From an uncultured bacterium (lineage in GTDB: Bacteria > Cyanobacteriota > Vampirovibrionia > Gastranaerophilales > Gastranaerophilaceae): a stretch of 59,479 nucleotides of DNA. The DNA is taken from the NCBI GenBank assembly GCA_905216055.1, contig CAJMSH010000009.1:1-59479 (forward strand), written 5' to 3'. The position numbers and the translations under genes are program-made. Below are positions 19,014 to 28,280 of the stretch, piece by piece. Position 1 is the stretch's first letter. Every line of letters begins with the position of its first letter. The notes under the pieces were generated by a model. It was not told the origin of the DNA, did not search any database, and saw only the letters and a program-made list of their open reading frames with translations.

Positions 19014-20162
19014 ATGACAAAAGATAAGAAAAAATTAAAAGTTGCATTTCCCCATATGGGAACAGTATATATAGCATGGTCAGCTGCATTGAAAAAAATT
19101 GGTGTAGAGCCTTTTGTTCCGCCTTATACAAGTAAAAAGACTTTATCACTTGGAACAAAACATTCCCCTGAGGCAATTTGTTTGCCTTATAAATTGATTT
19201 TAGGTAATTTTATTGAAGCAATAGAGGGTGGAACTGATTATGTTGCAATGATTTCATCTCCTGGATGTTGCAGACTTGGAGAATATGGTAATTGTATTCA
19301 TAATGCTTTAACTGATCTCGGTTATAAGGCAAAATATATTGAATTGACTTTGTATGACGGATTAAAGGGAATGTATGATTTCCTTCAAAAAATTAGCGGG
19401 AAGAATGATCCTATTCTTTTTGCAAGAGCTATAAATATTGCTATAAGAAAAATGTTTGTGCTAGATGATTTGGAAAATTCTTTGTCTTATTATAGAGCCC
19501 GTGAAATAAATTTTGGCGATGCCGAAAAAAATTATAACAAAGCTTTGCAATATATTAAAGATGCAGATAATACAAGAAGTTTGAATAAAGCTAAAAAACT
19601 TGCTTTCGCAGAAATGGAAAAAACTGCTATTGATAAAAATAAGGAAGTTTTGAATGTTGATTTGACAGGTGAAATATATCTTGTTTGTGATCAATTTTCA
19701 AATCAAAATATTGCTAGAGAATTGGGTAAAATGGGCGTTCAGACAAGACGCAGCTTGACAATAAGCAGCTTTTTGAAAGATGCAATTATTCCAAAAATAT
19801 TTAGAAAGGGTGAAACTCACCTTCAAAGAGCAAACAGACTTGCAAAACCTTATTTGATGCGTGATATCGGCGGTGATTCGTTAGAATGTGTATCTGATGT
19901 TGCTTATGCTGATGAACGCGGAATTGACGGTATTATCCATATAAGTCCGTTTACTTGTATGCCTGAGATTATGTCGCAAAATATTTTCCCTGCTATGAGA
20001 GAAAATTGTGAAATTCCGATATTACCTTTGATTATGGATGAACAGACCGGTAAAGCAGGTTATTTGACAAGATTGGAAGCTTTTGTTGATTTAATGAGAC
20101 GTCGTAAACGTAAGCTTTCTAAGGCTAAAGTACAGGAAAAACCGGCTGAACTTATTAAGTAA
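19014..20162 (+). CDS. Acyl-CoA dehydratase/activase-related protein (2-hydroxyglutaryl-CoA dehydratase-like)
   Basis: A 382-residue protein resembling the Fe-S component family linked to 2-hydroxyacyl-CoA dehydratases and their activases (COG3580/COG3581 type). Seen: KVAFPHMGTVYIAWSAALKK, SPEAICLPYK, SSPGCCRLGEYGNC and ISPFTCMPE. The conserved cysteines could hold an Fe-S cluster. No ASKHA-type activase partner is adjacent, so the reaction cannot be assigned. It follows gcvPB by 24 bases on the same strand and is probably in the same operon. The ribosome binding site is weak. Confidence 0.7.
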   Translation: MTKDKKKLKVAFPHMGTVYIAWSAALKKIGVEPFVPPYTSKKTLSLGTKHSPEAICLPYKLILGNFIEAIEGGTDYVAMISSPGCCRLGEYGNCIHNALTDLGYKAKYIELTLYDGLKGMYDFLQKISGKNDPILFARAINIAIRKMFVLDDLENSLSYYRAREINFGDAEKNYNKALQYIKDADNTRSLNKAKKLAFAEMEKTAIDKNKEVLNVDLTGEIYLVCDQFSNQNIARELGKMGVQTRRSLTISSFLKDAIIPKIFRKGETHLQRANRLAKPYLMRDIGGDSLECVSDVAYADERGIDGIIHISPFTCMPEIMSQNIFPAMRENCEIPILPLIMDEQTGKAGYLTRLEAFVDLMRRRKRKLSKAKVQEKPAELIK

Positions 20163-20205
20163 ATCGGTTATTATATTTTTTGAAATTAAAGGTGATTATA
20201 TAATT

Positions 20206-21072
20206 ATGCGTGAATTATTTAAAGATGCTATTAAAATTACAAATTATAATATAATTTTGACTATTCCATTAATTATATTTATAAAGTTACTTGATTTATA
20301 TTCTTTGTATTCAAGAAACAATGTAGATTCAACTTTAAAATTTTTAATCGCCTCTATAACTGTTTTATTTATGTTCGGGGTGTTTTGCTCAGGTTGGTTT
20401 TTAATGATAAAGGGTGCAATTTCTTTATCAAAAAAAGTTTTTGTATTGGACGATGATAGAGCAAAGGCTGCTTTGAATTTATTTAAAGTTTTCCCTGAAG
20501 GTGTCGGAAAGTATTTTTTATCTTTTGTCGGTGTGTATTTCATTTTCCTACTTATTCAAACTATAGCAACTCCTTTGGTTTATATTCTCGGCGTAAATAT
20601 AATTGGTGGTTTGGATGCTGAATCAATGCAGCATTTACAAAAATTGACAATGGATAGTACAATGTCCTCTGGTGATGGTATGGCAGCTTTTATTGATGCT
20701 TTATCAATCGATCAAATTGTATTTTTTGGGAAATGGAGTCTTTTATTTACGGCTGTTACATCTGTTATAATGTATCTTCTAATGCTTTGGATTCCGGAAA
20801 TTATTTATTTTACTATTAATCCTTTGTTAGCACTTTGGAGATCACTTGTAAAATTGTTCAAGGATTTTTTCACTACTGTGAGATTGTTTTTAATTCTATG
20901 GTTTACAGGATTTATTCTTTTGTTCATAAACACATTTGCTGTTATTAATCCATTTGCATATATACTTATGAGTATTGTGTTATTCTATTTTTCTGTTTAT
21001 TTTGTTGTATTAATATTCTTATATTTTGATAGAAAATATGTAATTACGGATTCTTCAGAAGATGAAAAATAA
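20206..21072 (+). CDS. Multi-pass membrane protein of unknown function
   Basis: A 288-residue protein with about five or six hydrophobic segments: near 15-30, 40-65, 105-130, 170-200, 230-255 and 255-280. A stretch before the third segment (LNLFKVFPEGVGKYFLSFVG) and one before the fifth (LWRSLVKLFKDFFTTV) look amphipathic, as in several bacterial membrane families without known function. AAAGGTG lies 11 bases before ATG 20206. The 3' end overlaps the start of miaA by 11 bases, so they are co-transcribed. I do not recognise a specific family. Confidence 0.75.
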   Translation: MRELFKDAIKITNYNIILTIPLIIFIKLLDLYSLYSRNNVDSTLKFLIASITVLFMFGVFCSGWFLMIKGAISLSKKVFVLDDDRAKAALNLFKVFPEGVGKYFLSFVGVYFIFLLIQTIATPLVYILGVNIIGGLDAESMQHLQKLTMDSTMSSGDGMAAFIDALSIDQIVFFGKWSLLFTAVTSVIMYLLMLWIPEIIYFTINPLLALWRSLVKLFKDFFTTVRLFLILWFTGFILLFINTFAVINPFAYILMSIVLFYFSVYFVVLIFLYFDRKYVITDSSEDEK

Positions 21073-21934
21073 CAAAGTTATTGCAATTGTTGGTGCTACT
21101 GCAAGCGGAAAGACCGCTTATGCTGTTGAACTTGCACAAAAAATTGATGGTGAAATTATTTCTGCAGATTCAAGATATGTGTATAAGGGATTGGATATCG
21201 GAACTGCAAAGCCTAGTATTGATGAAAGAAAAGGTATTCCGCATTATATGATTGATATTGTTGAACCTGATTTCAATTATTCTGCAGGACTTTATGCAAA
21301 GCAGGCAAAGGAATGTATTAAAGATGTTCTTTCTCGTGGCAAAACTCCGATAGTTGCTGGTGGAACAGGTTTATATATAAGAGTTTTGCTCGAAAATTAT
21401 GATTTACCTAATATTGAACCTGATTATAAATTGAGAGATGAATTAGCAAAATTAAGTTTTGATGAATTATATGATATTTTATACGGACTTGATAAAGAAT
21501 CTGCTGAGTCTGTTGAGCGGAATGATAAAAAGAAATTAATCAGATATATAGAAGTTGTAAAATTAACTGGTTTGCCTTTATCGAAAGCTCGAGGGAAAAA
21601 AGATGAAGATGAATTTGATATTGAATGGATTGGATTAAATTTTCCGCGAGAAGAGTTGTACGAAAGAATAAATAAGCGTGTTGATTTAATGATTGATGAA
21701 GGGCTAATTGATGAAACAAAAAATCTTTTAAGTAAATATGGTAGAATCCCAAATATTGTTGATACGATAGGTTATAGAGAAATTATAGCTTATTTAGACG
21801 GTGATATTTCTCTTGAAAGAGCAAAAGAGTTATTAAAACAAAATACCAGAAATTATGCAAAACGTCAGCTTACTTGGTTTCGGAAAAATGAAAATATAAA
21901 GTGGAATTGTTATCCTGAAAAGAAGAAAAAATAA
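21062..21934 (+). CDS. miaA: tRNA dimethylallyltransferase
   Basis: A 290-residue enzyme that adds a dimethylallyl group to N6 of A37 in tRNAs reading codons that start with U. The P-loop is GATASGKT (residues 11-18). DSRYVYKGLDIGTAKP is the substrate-binding signature, GGTGLYIRVLLENY follows, and YAKRQLTWFRK closes the C-terminus. The length is slightly short of the E. coli enzyme (316), mainly at the C-terminus, as in many bacteria. It overlaps the upstream membrane protein gene and lies 42 bases before the AsmA-like gene. Confidence 0.96.
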   Translation: MKNNKVIAIVGATASGKTAYAVELAQKIDGEIISADSRYVYKGLDIGTAKPSIDERKGIPHYMIDIVEPDFNYSAGLYAKQAKECIKDVLSRGKTPIVAGGTGLYIRVLLENYDLPNIEPDYKLRDELAKLSFDELYDILYGLDKESAESVERNDKKKLIRYIEVVKLTGLPLSKARGKKDEDEFDIEWIGLNFPREELYERINKRVDLMIDEGLIDETKNLLSKYGRIPNIVDTIGYREIIAYLDGDISLERAKELLKQNTRNYAKRQLTWFRKNENIKWNCYPEKKKK

Positions 21935-21976
21935 TTTAGTTATGATATAATTACTGACAAATAAGGGGTGTGTTAT

Positions 21977-24900
21977 ATGAATAAATTTTTGAAATATACG
22001 GGTATTAGTGTTTCTGTAATTTTAGTTAGTTTATATATATTGTTTTTAGTTGTCCCGTTTTTCTTGACAGGAATTGCAAATTCATATAGTGGAACAATTT
22101 CAAAATTAGTTGAAGATAGCTGCGGATTAAAATTAAAACTTGAAAATATAAAAGTATTAACAACCCCAAAGTTAACAGTTGGTGCCGGTGTCGGTCATTT
22201 GGAAGTTAGCTTGCCAAATGGAGATAAATTTTTTACTGCTGATAATGTTCAGGGAAAATTATCTGTTTTGCCTATTTTAATTCGTAGGATAGAAATTGAT
22301 ATGGTTGGTGCTGATAATATCAATTTGAATTTAAAGGTTAAAAAAGACGGAAAATTTTTGTTAGAGGATTATTTAAAATCATCTGAAAATTCAAAGAGTG
22401 ATGATACTCAGCCAAGCCAACAACCTTTCACCCTTCCGTTTGGGTTAAAACTTTCTAATCATTTGCCAAATATTATTATTAATAATTACAATATTTCTTT
22501 TATTGATATTCCGACTGACAAAACTTATTCAATATACGGGAATAATGTTTCTTTAAGCGATTTTATTATAAATAAGAAATTTAAACTTATTGCTGATGGT
22601 AAATTTATGCTTCAGGATAGAGTTCAGTTTAACTATGATATAAAACTCTTAAACAGAGTTATGCCTGATATTGATTTGAATGATTTGTTGAGTACGCCTC
22701 AAGAAGAAAATCAAGAAAAGCCTGAAGGAACTTTCGTAAATGTTATTGATATTTTCAAAGCTATTCACAATAACTACTTAACTGCTGATATGGTGGCTGA
22801 TGTAAAAACAAGCGGAACATTTGAGGATATACATTTTGACGGTTCTGCAAATGTTACAAATTTAGGTGTTGCTGTGGATGGAAAGAAACTTCCGCAAAGT
22901 AATATTGATTTAAAATTAAAAGGTAATCATATCAATATGTATTCAAAATTGTATACTGCTGATAAAGAAATTACCGAAGTTATCGGGGATTTTAAAATAG
23001 GTAAAAAGCCTAAAATTGAATTAAATTGTAAATCTAATGCAAAATTTAAAAGCATAATTGATATGATTGATAGTGTTGCAAAATCTTTTGATTACAATGA
23101 TTTAGATACACTTAGTGCAACTGGAGGAATTGATGCTGATTTTAGTTTAAAATCCGATTTGAAAAAGGTTGATTCTTCAGGGTATTTAAAAATTCCTGAT
23201 GCTTCAATTTCATATAAGTTATATAATATTGTGATTAATAAAATTAATGCAGATGTTGATTTTTCTAATAACATCATAAATATTAAAAAAGCAGGATTAA
23301 CTGTATTGAACCACCCGTTAACAATAAAAGGTACGGTTTCTCATGACGCTACTGCTGATTTGGCAATAAATGCTGATAAATTGCAATTAAAGAGCCTTCT
23401 TTTAACAGCAGGTCAAATGGCTTTGTTGAAGGAAAATAAAATTAATAACGGTACAGTTAGTGCAAATGTTATTTTGAAAGGAAAACTGGATAAAATATTG
23501 CCGAAAATAAATGTTAGTGTTGATAATGTAGATGTTAAAAATTTACCTTCAAATACAACGGTTAAGGCTCCAAAATCAGTTATTAATATTGAAACTGACG
23601 GTAAAAAAACATCAGGTTTAATTGATATTTCAAATGTGAAAGTTCTTAATCCGATGGTTAATATTTCTGCTCCGTCTGCAAAAATAAAGTTAGGCGAAAA
23701 AGATATCAATATTCAAAGTGCATATATAATGCTTAATAATTCAAGAATTGATATTACAGGTCAAGTAAATGATTATATGTCTAAAGATTTGAGTATAAAT
23801 CTGAATGCTAAAGGAAATATACTTGCTTCAGATTTAAAATCAATGATTCCTGCAGATTTTAGAAACGAGGTAGGAGCAAAAGGTGCTTTACCGCTTTCAG
23901 TTTCAGTTAGCGGTAACGATAAAAAACAAAATATAGCATTTTCTTTATCGTCAAATCCGTCTGCTTATCTTTCTATTTTAAATGTAGATGAATTAAAAGG
24001 CAAAAATACTGTTATAAAAGGTAATGTTTTGATTGATAATGATAAATTATCTTTTTCTGATGCAGGTGTTTTTGCTAATAATACTGGAATTTTATATCTG
24101 AATGGAAACGTAAATGATTTATATAAAACTCAAAAATTAAATTTGAATTTGAATACTCCAAATAAAATTTCTTTTGCAATTCCCGGATTAAAAAATTCAA
24201 AACTTACGGCAACAGGGAATATTGATGTTACAGGAACAGCTTTATCTCCTTATTTGAAAGGAAATTTATCTATTCCTTCGATAAAAATTCCTGATATGCT
24301 TTTGACAATGGAAAATATGGAGGTTAAATTAAACGGTCCGATTTTAAAAGGTAGCGGAACTCTTAAAAAATTTGTGTCAGGTGGTATTGTTGCAGAAAAT
24401 TTGGCATCTGATTTTAATTTAACAAATAATGTATTTTATCTTAAAAATTTAAAAGGCGATGCTTTCAAAGGTACGATTAACGGAAACATATCTTATAATG
24501 TTGCAAACGGTAATATCGGAGTATCTCTAAAAGGTGCAAATATGGATGCACAAAATGCAATTGCAGGTGCAGCAGGTTTGAAAAATGCACTTTCAGGAAC
24601 ATTGAATTTTAATACAAATATTACAACGCATGGTGCAACCGATGTTGAAATGATGAAATATTTAAAAGGTGATGCTTCATTTGATATAAATGACGGATCT
24701 TTAGGAAATATCGGAAGATTTGAAAATATGTTGCTTGCACAAAACTTGCAGTCAAACAGTATTATAAAAGCTGCTGTAAATTCAGTTTCTTCTTTACCTG
24801 CAATAAAAAGTACAGCAGAATTTAAAACAATAAAAGGTAATATGTCATTTAATAACGGTTGGGCATACCTAAATCCGATAACTACAACAGGTCCTTCTAT

Positions 24901-25432
24901 GGCATATTATATTACCGGTCGTTATAATCTTTTAAATGCAACGGCTAATGTGACAGTGCTTGGAAGAATTTCAGCCGAAGTTGTATCTGTTTTGGGACCT
25001 TTAGGAGATTTGTCGGTTACAAAATTGACATCTTATATTCCTAAATTCGGAACATTGACAGGAAACCTTATAAACGCCTTAACATCAGATCCTAAGAAGG
25101 AAAAAATCTCATCAATTCCAAAACTTTCATCAGGAAATACTAATTATAAAGATTTTAAAGTAACTTTTAACGGAGGTGTTGAAAGTAAAAGTTCAGTAAA
25201 ATCTTTCAAGTGGCTATCAACTTGTGATACATCAGCGATAGAAAAAACTACTGTAAAGGAACAGGTTCAAGAAACTAAAAAGGCCGTAAAAGAAGCTGTT
25301 CAGCAAAAAGTAGATGCTTATAACGCTAAAAAGCAGGTTCAAAAAGAACAAGCACAAGAAGCTCAACAACAGATGAAAGATGCAGTTGAAGGCTTGAAAA
25401 ACTTGAAGAACTTGAAAAATGTGTTCAAATAA
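21977..25432 (+). CDS. AsmA family protein
   Basis: An 1151-residue inner-membrane-anchored protein with one N-terminal transmembrane helix (about 8-32) and a very long beta-strand-rich region. AsmA-type sequence is seen near both ends: an N-terminal block (LKLENIKVLTTPKLTVG) and a C-terminal GDASFDINDGSLGNIGRFEN segment. The last 70 residues form a charged, Gln/Lys-rich coiled coil. AsmA-like proteins form bridges thought to carry phospholipids between membranes, so this fits a diderm cell. ATG 21977 has AAGGGG at spacing 8. The in-frame GTG nine bases upstream overlaps that site and is not favoured. Confidence 0.85.
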   Translation: MNKFLKYTGISVSVILVSLYILFLVVPFFLTGIANSYSGTISKLVEDSCGLKLKLENIKVLTTPKLTVGAGVGHLEVSLPNGDKFFTADNVQGKLSVLPILIRRIEIDMVGADNINLNLKVKKDGKFLLEDYLKSSENSKSDDTQPSQQPFTLPFGLKLSNHLPNIIINNYNISFIDIPTDKTYSIYGNNVSLSDFIINKKFKLIADGKFMLQDRVQFNYDIKLLNRVMPDIDLNDLLSTPQEENQEKPEGTFVNVIDIFKAIHNNYLTADMVADVKTSGTFEDIHFDGSANVTNLGVAVDGKKLPQSNIDLKLKGNHINMYSKLYTADKEITEVIGDFKIGKKPKIELNCKSNAKFKSIIDMIDSVAKSFDYNDLDTLSATGGIDADFSLKSDLKKVDSSGYLKIPDASISYKLYNIVINKINADVDFSNNIINIKKAGLTVLNHPLTIKGTVSHDATADLAINADKLQLKSLLLTAGQMALLKENKINNGTVSANVILKGKLDKILPKINVSVDNVDVKNLPSNTTVKAPKSVINIETDGKKTSGLIDISNVKVLNPMVNISAPSAKIKLGEKDINIQSAYIMLNNSRIDITGQVNDYMSKDLSINLNAKGNILASDLKSMIPADFRNEVGAKGALPLSVSVSGNDKKQNIAFSLSSNPSAYLSILNVDELKGKNTVIKGNVLIDNDKLSFSDAGVFANNTGILYLNGNVNDLYKTQKLNLNLNTPNKISFAIPGLKNSKLTATGNIDVTGTALSPYLKGNLSIPSIKIPDMLLTMENMEVKLNGPILKGSGTLKKFVSGGIVAENLASDFNLTNNVFYLKNLKGDAFKGTINGNISYNVANGNIGVSLKGANMDAQNAIAGAAGLKNALSGTLNFNTNITTHGATDVEMMKYLKGDASFDINDGSLGNIGRFENMLLAQNLQSNSIIKAAVNSVSSLPAIKSTAEFKTIKGNMSFNNGWAYLNPITTTGPSMAYYITGRYNLLNATANVTVLGRISAEVVSVLGPLGDLSVTKLTSYIPKFGTLTGNLINALTSDPKKEKISSIPKLSSGNTNYKDFKVTFNGGVESKSSVKSFKWLSTCDTSAIEKTTVKEQVQETKKAVKEAVQQKVDAYNAKKQVQKEQAQEAQQQMKDAVEGLKNLKNLKNVFK

Positions 25433-25442
25433 AATAATAAAT

Positions 25443-26129
25443 TTATTTTAAACTTGGTATTTGTAAAATATTTCTGTCGATTTCATCAAAGTTTTTGATA
25501 ATTTGAGAAACGGCAGGAATATTTTTATACAAATCTACGCTCTCCATTGATGCAATTGCTATAATTTTTCCGATTCCTGCATTTTTTGCTGATTCTATTC
25601 CTGAGATTGCATCTTCTACAACAATACAATCTTGAGGATTTAGATTTAATTTTTTTGCCGCTTTTATGTATATATCAGGTGCAGGTTTTCCGGGAATCGT
25701 TCCGTCTGCGTAAACAATTTTTTCTATATCAAACCATTTTGCAAGTTTAAATTCTTCGATATAAAATTCAACATTGTCTTTTTCTGACATTGTTGCTATT
25801 GTATGCGGAATATTGTTTTCAACAAGATAATTTAAAAAATCAATTGCACCGGGAGCAAGAACGGTGTGTTCTTTGTCTTTTCTGCACATATCTCTGTATA
25901 CAGCTTCTTTTTCTTGTGCAAACTTTTCTACTAACTCTGCAGATGGCTTTTTCCCTATAAGATATGCGATAATATCTTCATTTGTTCTGCCAAACATATA
26001 TTCACGCATCTCTTCATCCGTAAAAGCATGATCTCTTAAGCGTTTTGAAAATTCTCTCCAAGCTTCTTGGTGTTTTTCCGAATCCCAAAATAATGTTCCG
26101 TTAAAATCAAAAATTATTCCTTTATACAT
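25443..26129 (-). CDS. HAD family hydrolase (beta-phosphoglucomutase-like)
   Basis: A 228-residue HAD-superfamily protein with a helical cap. The nucleophile is D8 in IIFDFNGTLF. The motif is D-x-N rather than the usual D-x-D, so the general acid/base position is Asn10. Motif II is ATMSE (in place of ATSS), motif III the lysine in GKPAPDIYIKAAKKL, and motif IV VVEDAISGIESAKNAG. Overall it looks like the PGM/phosphatase subfamily (sugar phosphates, phosphoglycolate). AAGAGG precedes ATG 26129. The TPR gene upstream ends 10 bases before this start, so they form an operon. Confidence 0.85.
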   Translation of the reverse strand: MYKGIIFDFNGTLFWDSEKHQEAWREFSKRLRDHAFTDEEMREYMFGRTNEDIIAYLIGKKPSAELVEKFAQEKEAVYRDMCRKDKEHTVLAPGAIDFLNYLVENNIPHTIATMSEKDNVEFYIEEFKLAKWFDIEKIVYADGTIPGKPAPDIYIKAAKKLNLNPQDCIVVEDAISGIESAKNAGIGKIIAIASMESVDLYKNIPAVSQIIKNFDEIDRNILQIPSLK

Positions 26130-26138
26130 ATTGCCTCT

Positions 26139-26762
26139 TTATATCTGATCTTGTATTAATTTGTTATAGTATTCCAGATATGTTTTTGCATCTTTTTCTT
26201 TTTTTAGTTGCTTAAAAACATACGCTAAATTGTAGTGAAACTCTGGTATTGTATTTTTTAAATCTATTGCGGTATATAGCTCGTATTTAGCTTTGCTGTA
26301 TTTCCCGAGTTTGATATACGCACAGGCTAAGTTGTAGTGTGCATAAGCATATTCAGGATTGATATCAATAACCTTTTTATATTGCTCTATTGCCATATTA
26401 GGGCGACCATCGTTTAAATAAGCATTCCCTAAGTTATAATATGCTTTGTAATATTTGCTATCTACTTCGATTGCTTTGTTGTACATAAAAACAGCTTCAT
26501 CAATTTTGCCCTGGTCTTGCAAAATATTTCCAAGCAAAAGCCAGTTTTGAGCGGAACGTTCTTCATCAGGTATTGTCAGGAGTATATTGAAGGCGTTTTT
26601 TATGTCATTTTGTGCGTAGTAGACATTTGCCTGCTCTGTTACGGTTTTATATTGGTCTGATTGTACAAATTTATTTTCTTCTTTTTTCAAATTAAACGGA
26701 AGTGCAAATGTACAATTAGCACTCAAAATTATTAAAGTTAAAATTAAGCAAAATCTTCTCAT
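26139..26762 (-). CDS. Exported TPR protein
   Basis: A 207-residue protein. A signal peptide (MRRFCLILTLIILSANCTFA) is followed by TPR motifs: YNLGNAYLNDGRPNMAIEQY, YNLACAYIKLGKYSKAKYEL and YNLAYVFKQLKKEKDAKTYL. Start choice: ATG 26762 gives a clean signal peptide and lies 6 nt after a perfect TATAAT on the minus strand. The longer reading from GTG 26798 would spoil the signal and begin at the putative -35 box. There is no Shine-Dalgarno, so the mRNA is probably leaderless. It is the first gene of a unit with the HAD hydrolase. Confidence 0.82.
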   Translation of the reverse strand: MRRFCLILTLIILSANCTFALPFNLKKEENKFVQSDQYKTVTEQANVYYAQNDIKNAFNILLTIPDEERSAQNWLLLGNILQDQGKIDEAVFMYNKAIEVDSKYYKAYYNLGNAYLNDGRPNMAIEQYKKVIDINPEYAYAHYNLACAYIKLGKYSKAKYELYTAIDLKNTIPEFHYNLAYVFKQLKKEKDAKTYLEYYNKLIQDQI

Positions 26763-26797
26763 AAGAGGATTATAAAATAAATCGAAAAATTTTTCCA
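26763..26797 (-). promoter_or_regulatory. Promoter of the exported TPR gene, leaderless type
   Basis: On the minus strand: TGGAAA (26797-26792), 17 nt, TATAAT (26774-26769), six bases, then ATG 26762. It lies back to back with the small RNA promoter on the other strand. Confidence 0.6.
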
Positions 26798-26804
26798 CAA
26801 AAAT

Positions 26805-26834
26805 TTGACTTTATTTTTAAATGTTTCATACTGT
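26805..26834 (+). promoter_or_regulatory. Candidate promoter of a small RNA
   Basis: TTGACT (26805-26810), 18 nt, TACTGT (26829-26834). The -35 is a 5/6 match and the -10 is weaker. No coding sequence follows on this strand; a hairpin with a T-run does. Confidence 0.45.
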
Positions 26835-26840
26835 TGTTGA

Positions 26841-26897
26841 TGTCTCTTTTACTGATTTAATACCCGTATCTTAACTCCTTGGTACGGGTGTTCTTTT
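26841..26897 (+). ncRNA. Candidate small RNA with a CUCCUU loop
   Basis: A promoter-like pair (26805-26834) and a terminator hairpin frame about 57 nt with no ORF. The hairpin is ACCCGTATC (26862-26870) against GGTACGGGT (26881-26889) with one T-G pair and a 10-nt loop TTAACTCCTT, then GTTCTTTTTT. The loop holds CTCCTT, the exact complement of an AAGGAG Shine-Dalgarno. It may be a trans-acting regulator. The alternative is an orphan terminator with no function of its own. Confidence 0.45.
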
Positions 26898-26910
26898 TTA
26901 TTTTTGTATA

Positions 26911-26946
26911 AAAAAACAGCTTCTATCTTTTTTAGAAGCTGTTTTT
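26911..26946. terminator. Terminator of the SLH gene (bidirectional)
   Basis: AAAAAACAGCTTCTA (26911-26925) pairs with TAGAAGCTGTTTTT (26933-26946). It is symmetric, with a T-run on both strands, and lies just after the minus-strand SLH gene. Confidence 0.8.
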
Positions 26947-26968
26947 ATTATTTGTTATATATTTTTAT

Positions 26969-28114
26969 TTATTCTAAAATCCAACCGTTTGTTAAATCAA
27001 CTTTTATTGGTTTTAAAAGTTTTATATATACAACACCTTCAGGTTCAACGTTAAGTTTTTCGCCTTTTAGAGTTGCTCTTACTATTTTCATAAACCAATT
27101 TCTGTGTTTTGTGATTTCTCCAACACCGTTAAAAGAAACTGTTTGGTCATTGTTTGTAGTTAATAATGAATTATCTAAAACTAAGACACCGTTTCTTACA
27201 AACCATTTGCCTTTTCTTACATCCAAAAGTTGTCCTTTCAGAGAAGAATCTTTATATACAAGAATGTATTTGTCTTTAGTTATGTAATTTTCAGGTGCCG
27301 TAGCAGAATATATATCTCCCGGTTGAGATGTTTGAGAGCTTATGTATTTTGTTAATTTTACAGGAACTATAGCGCCTGCTGGAATTGTGCCAACGCTTCC
27401 TTGAACAAATGCGCTTTCTACAACGTAACCGTTACCAGTCTTTTTTCTCATAGCTTCTGCAAGTTTTGCATTTGGATTAAGTTTTGCCTGTTCCATCATT
27501 TCATAAAGAATAGCTGCAACTTCTGCTCTTGTTGCAGGTCTGTTTGCTTCTACTTTAGCTTTATTTGCTGAAGGTATTGTAACAAGCATGTGCAAAATTT
27601 CAGCTTTACCGGCAGGAATTACAAACCATTCAGGAACTTCATTTACATCAGCAAATTTTTTTGAAAGAACTTCTTTTGCTTTCATATCGCTAATTTGTTC
27701 TGTTGTTAAAGCATTAACAGCAACAGAAATTGATTCGGCTCTAGTTACGGTATCATCAGGTCTGAAAGGTTCTCCTTGTGGAGGGCAGGCAATTAAATCA
27801 AAATATAATGCTTTTTGTATCGCATCATAAGCCCAAAATCCCGGTTGAATATCATTAAATTTTACAGGTTGAGCAACTGTTGTATGCTCTTGTCCCAAAG
27901 CTTTAATTGCCATTGATGCAAATTCTGCTCTTGAAACATTGTCATCAGGCTTGAATGTTCCGTCAGGATAACCTACAATGACACCTTTTTCTGTTAAAAT
28001 TTCAATTTGTTTTGCAGCCCAATGCTCAGGTGTAACATCAGGATAAGCAAAAGCAGGTATTGTGATAACTAATGTGACCAGTGCAGATAACGCCAGTTTA
28101 ATTAAGTTTTTCAT
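26969..28114 (-). CDS. SLH-domain exported protein
   Basis: A 381-residue protein. A signal peptide (about 1-23, ending PAFA) is followed by three S-layer homology repeats. The first is YPDVTPEHWAAKQIEILTEK with GYPDGTFKPDDNVSRAEFA. The second is FNDIQPGFWAYDAIQKAL with FRPDDTVTRAESISVAV. The third is weaker and ends RPATRAEVAAILYEM. The C-terminal 180 residues are a beta-rich domain I cannot name. SLH domains bind pyruvylated or other secondary cell-wall polymers, and in the cyanobacterial line they tether the outer membrane to peptidoglycan. AGGAGA precedes ATG 28114. Confidence 0.9.
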   Translation of the reverse strand: MKNLIKLALSALVTLVITIPAFAYPDVTPEHWAAKQIEILTEKGVIVGYPDGTFKPDDNVSRAEFASMAIKALGQEHTTVAQPVKFNDIQPGFWAYDAIQKALYFDLIACPPQGEPFRPDDTVTRAESISVAVNALTTEQISDMKAKEVLSKKFADVNEVPEWFVIPAGKAEILHMLVTIPSANKAKVEANRPATRAEVAAILYEMMEQAKLNPNAKLAEAMRKKTGNGYVVESAFVQGSVGTIPAGAIVPVKLTKYISSQTSQPGDIYSATAPENYITKDKYILVYKDSSLKGQLLDVRKGKWFVRNGVLVLDNSLLTTNNDQTVSFNGVGEITKHRNWFMKIVRATLKGEKLNVEPEGVVYIKLLKPIKVDLTNGWILE

Positions 28115-28280
28115 ATTCTACTCTCCTATGTATAAATATTCCATTAATATCTTACATGTAAAAGCTTTTAACGGCAATATTTAATAAAGTTATGTTACTT
28201 TTAATAATTTATGGCATTTTTTATTTTCCTTTTGTTTTAAAATTTGTGTTATTATTTTCTCGTAACAAGGAGTGCTAAAT

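Noticed and set aside
26139..26798. Longer start (GTG 26798) for the exported TPR protein
   Set aside because: It would place 12 residues before the signal peptide, has no SD, and begins at the -35 of a good promoter whose -10 is six bases before ATG 26762.
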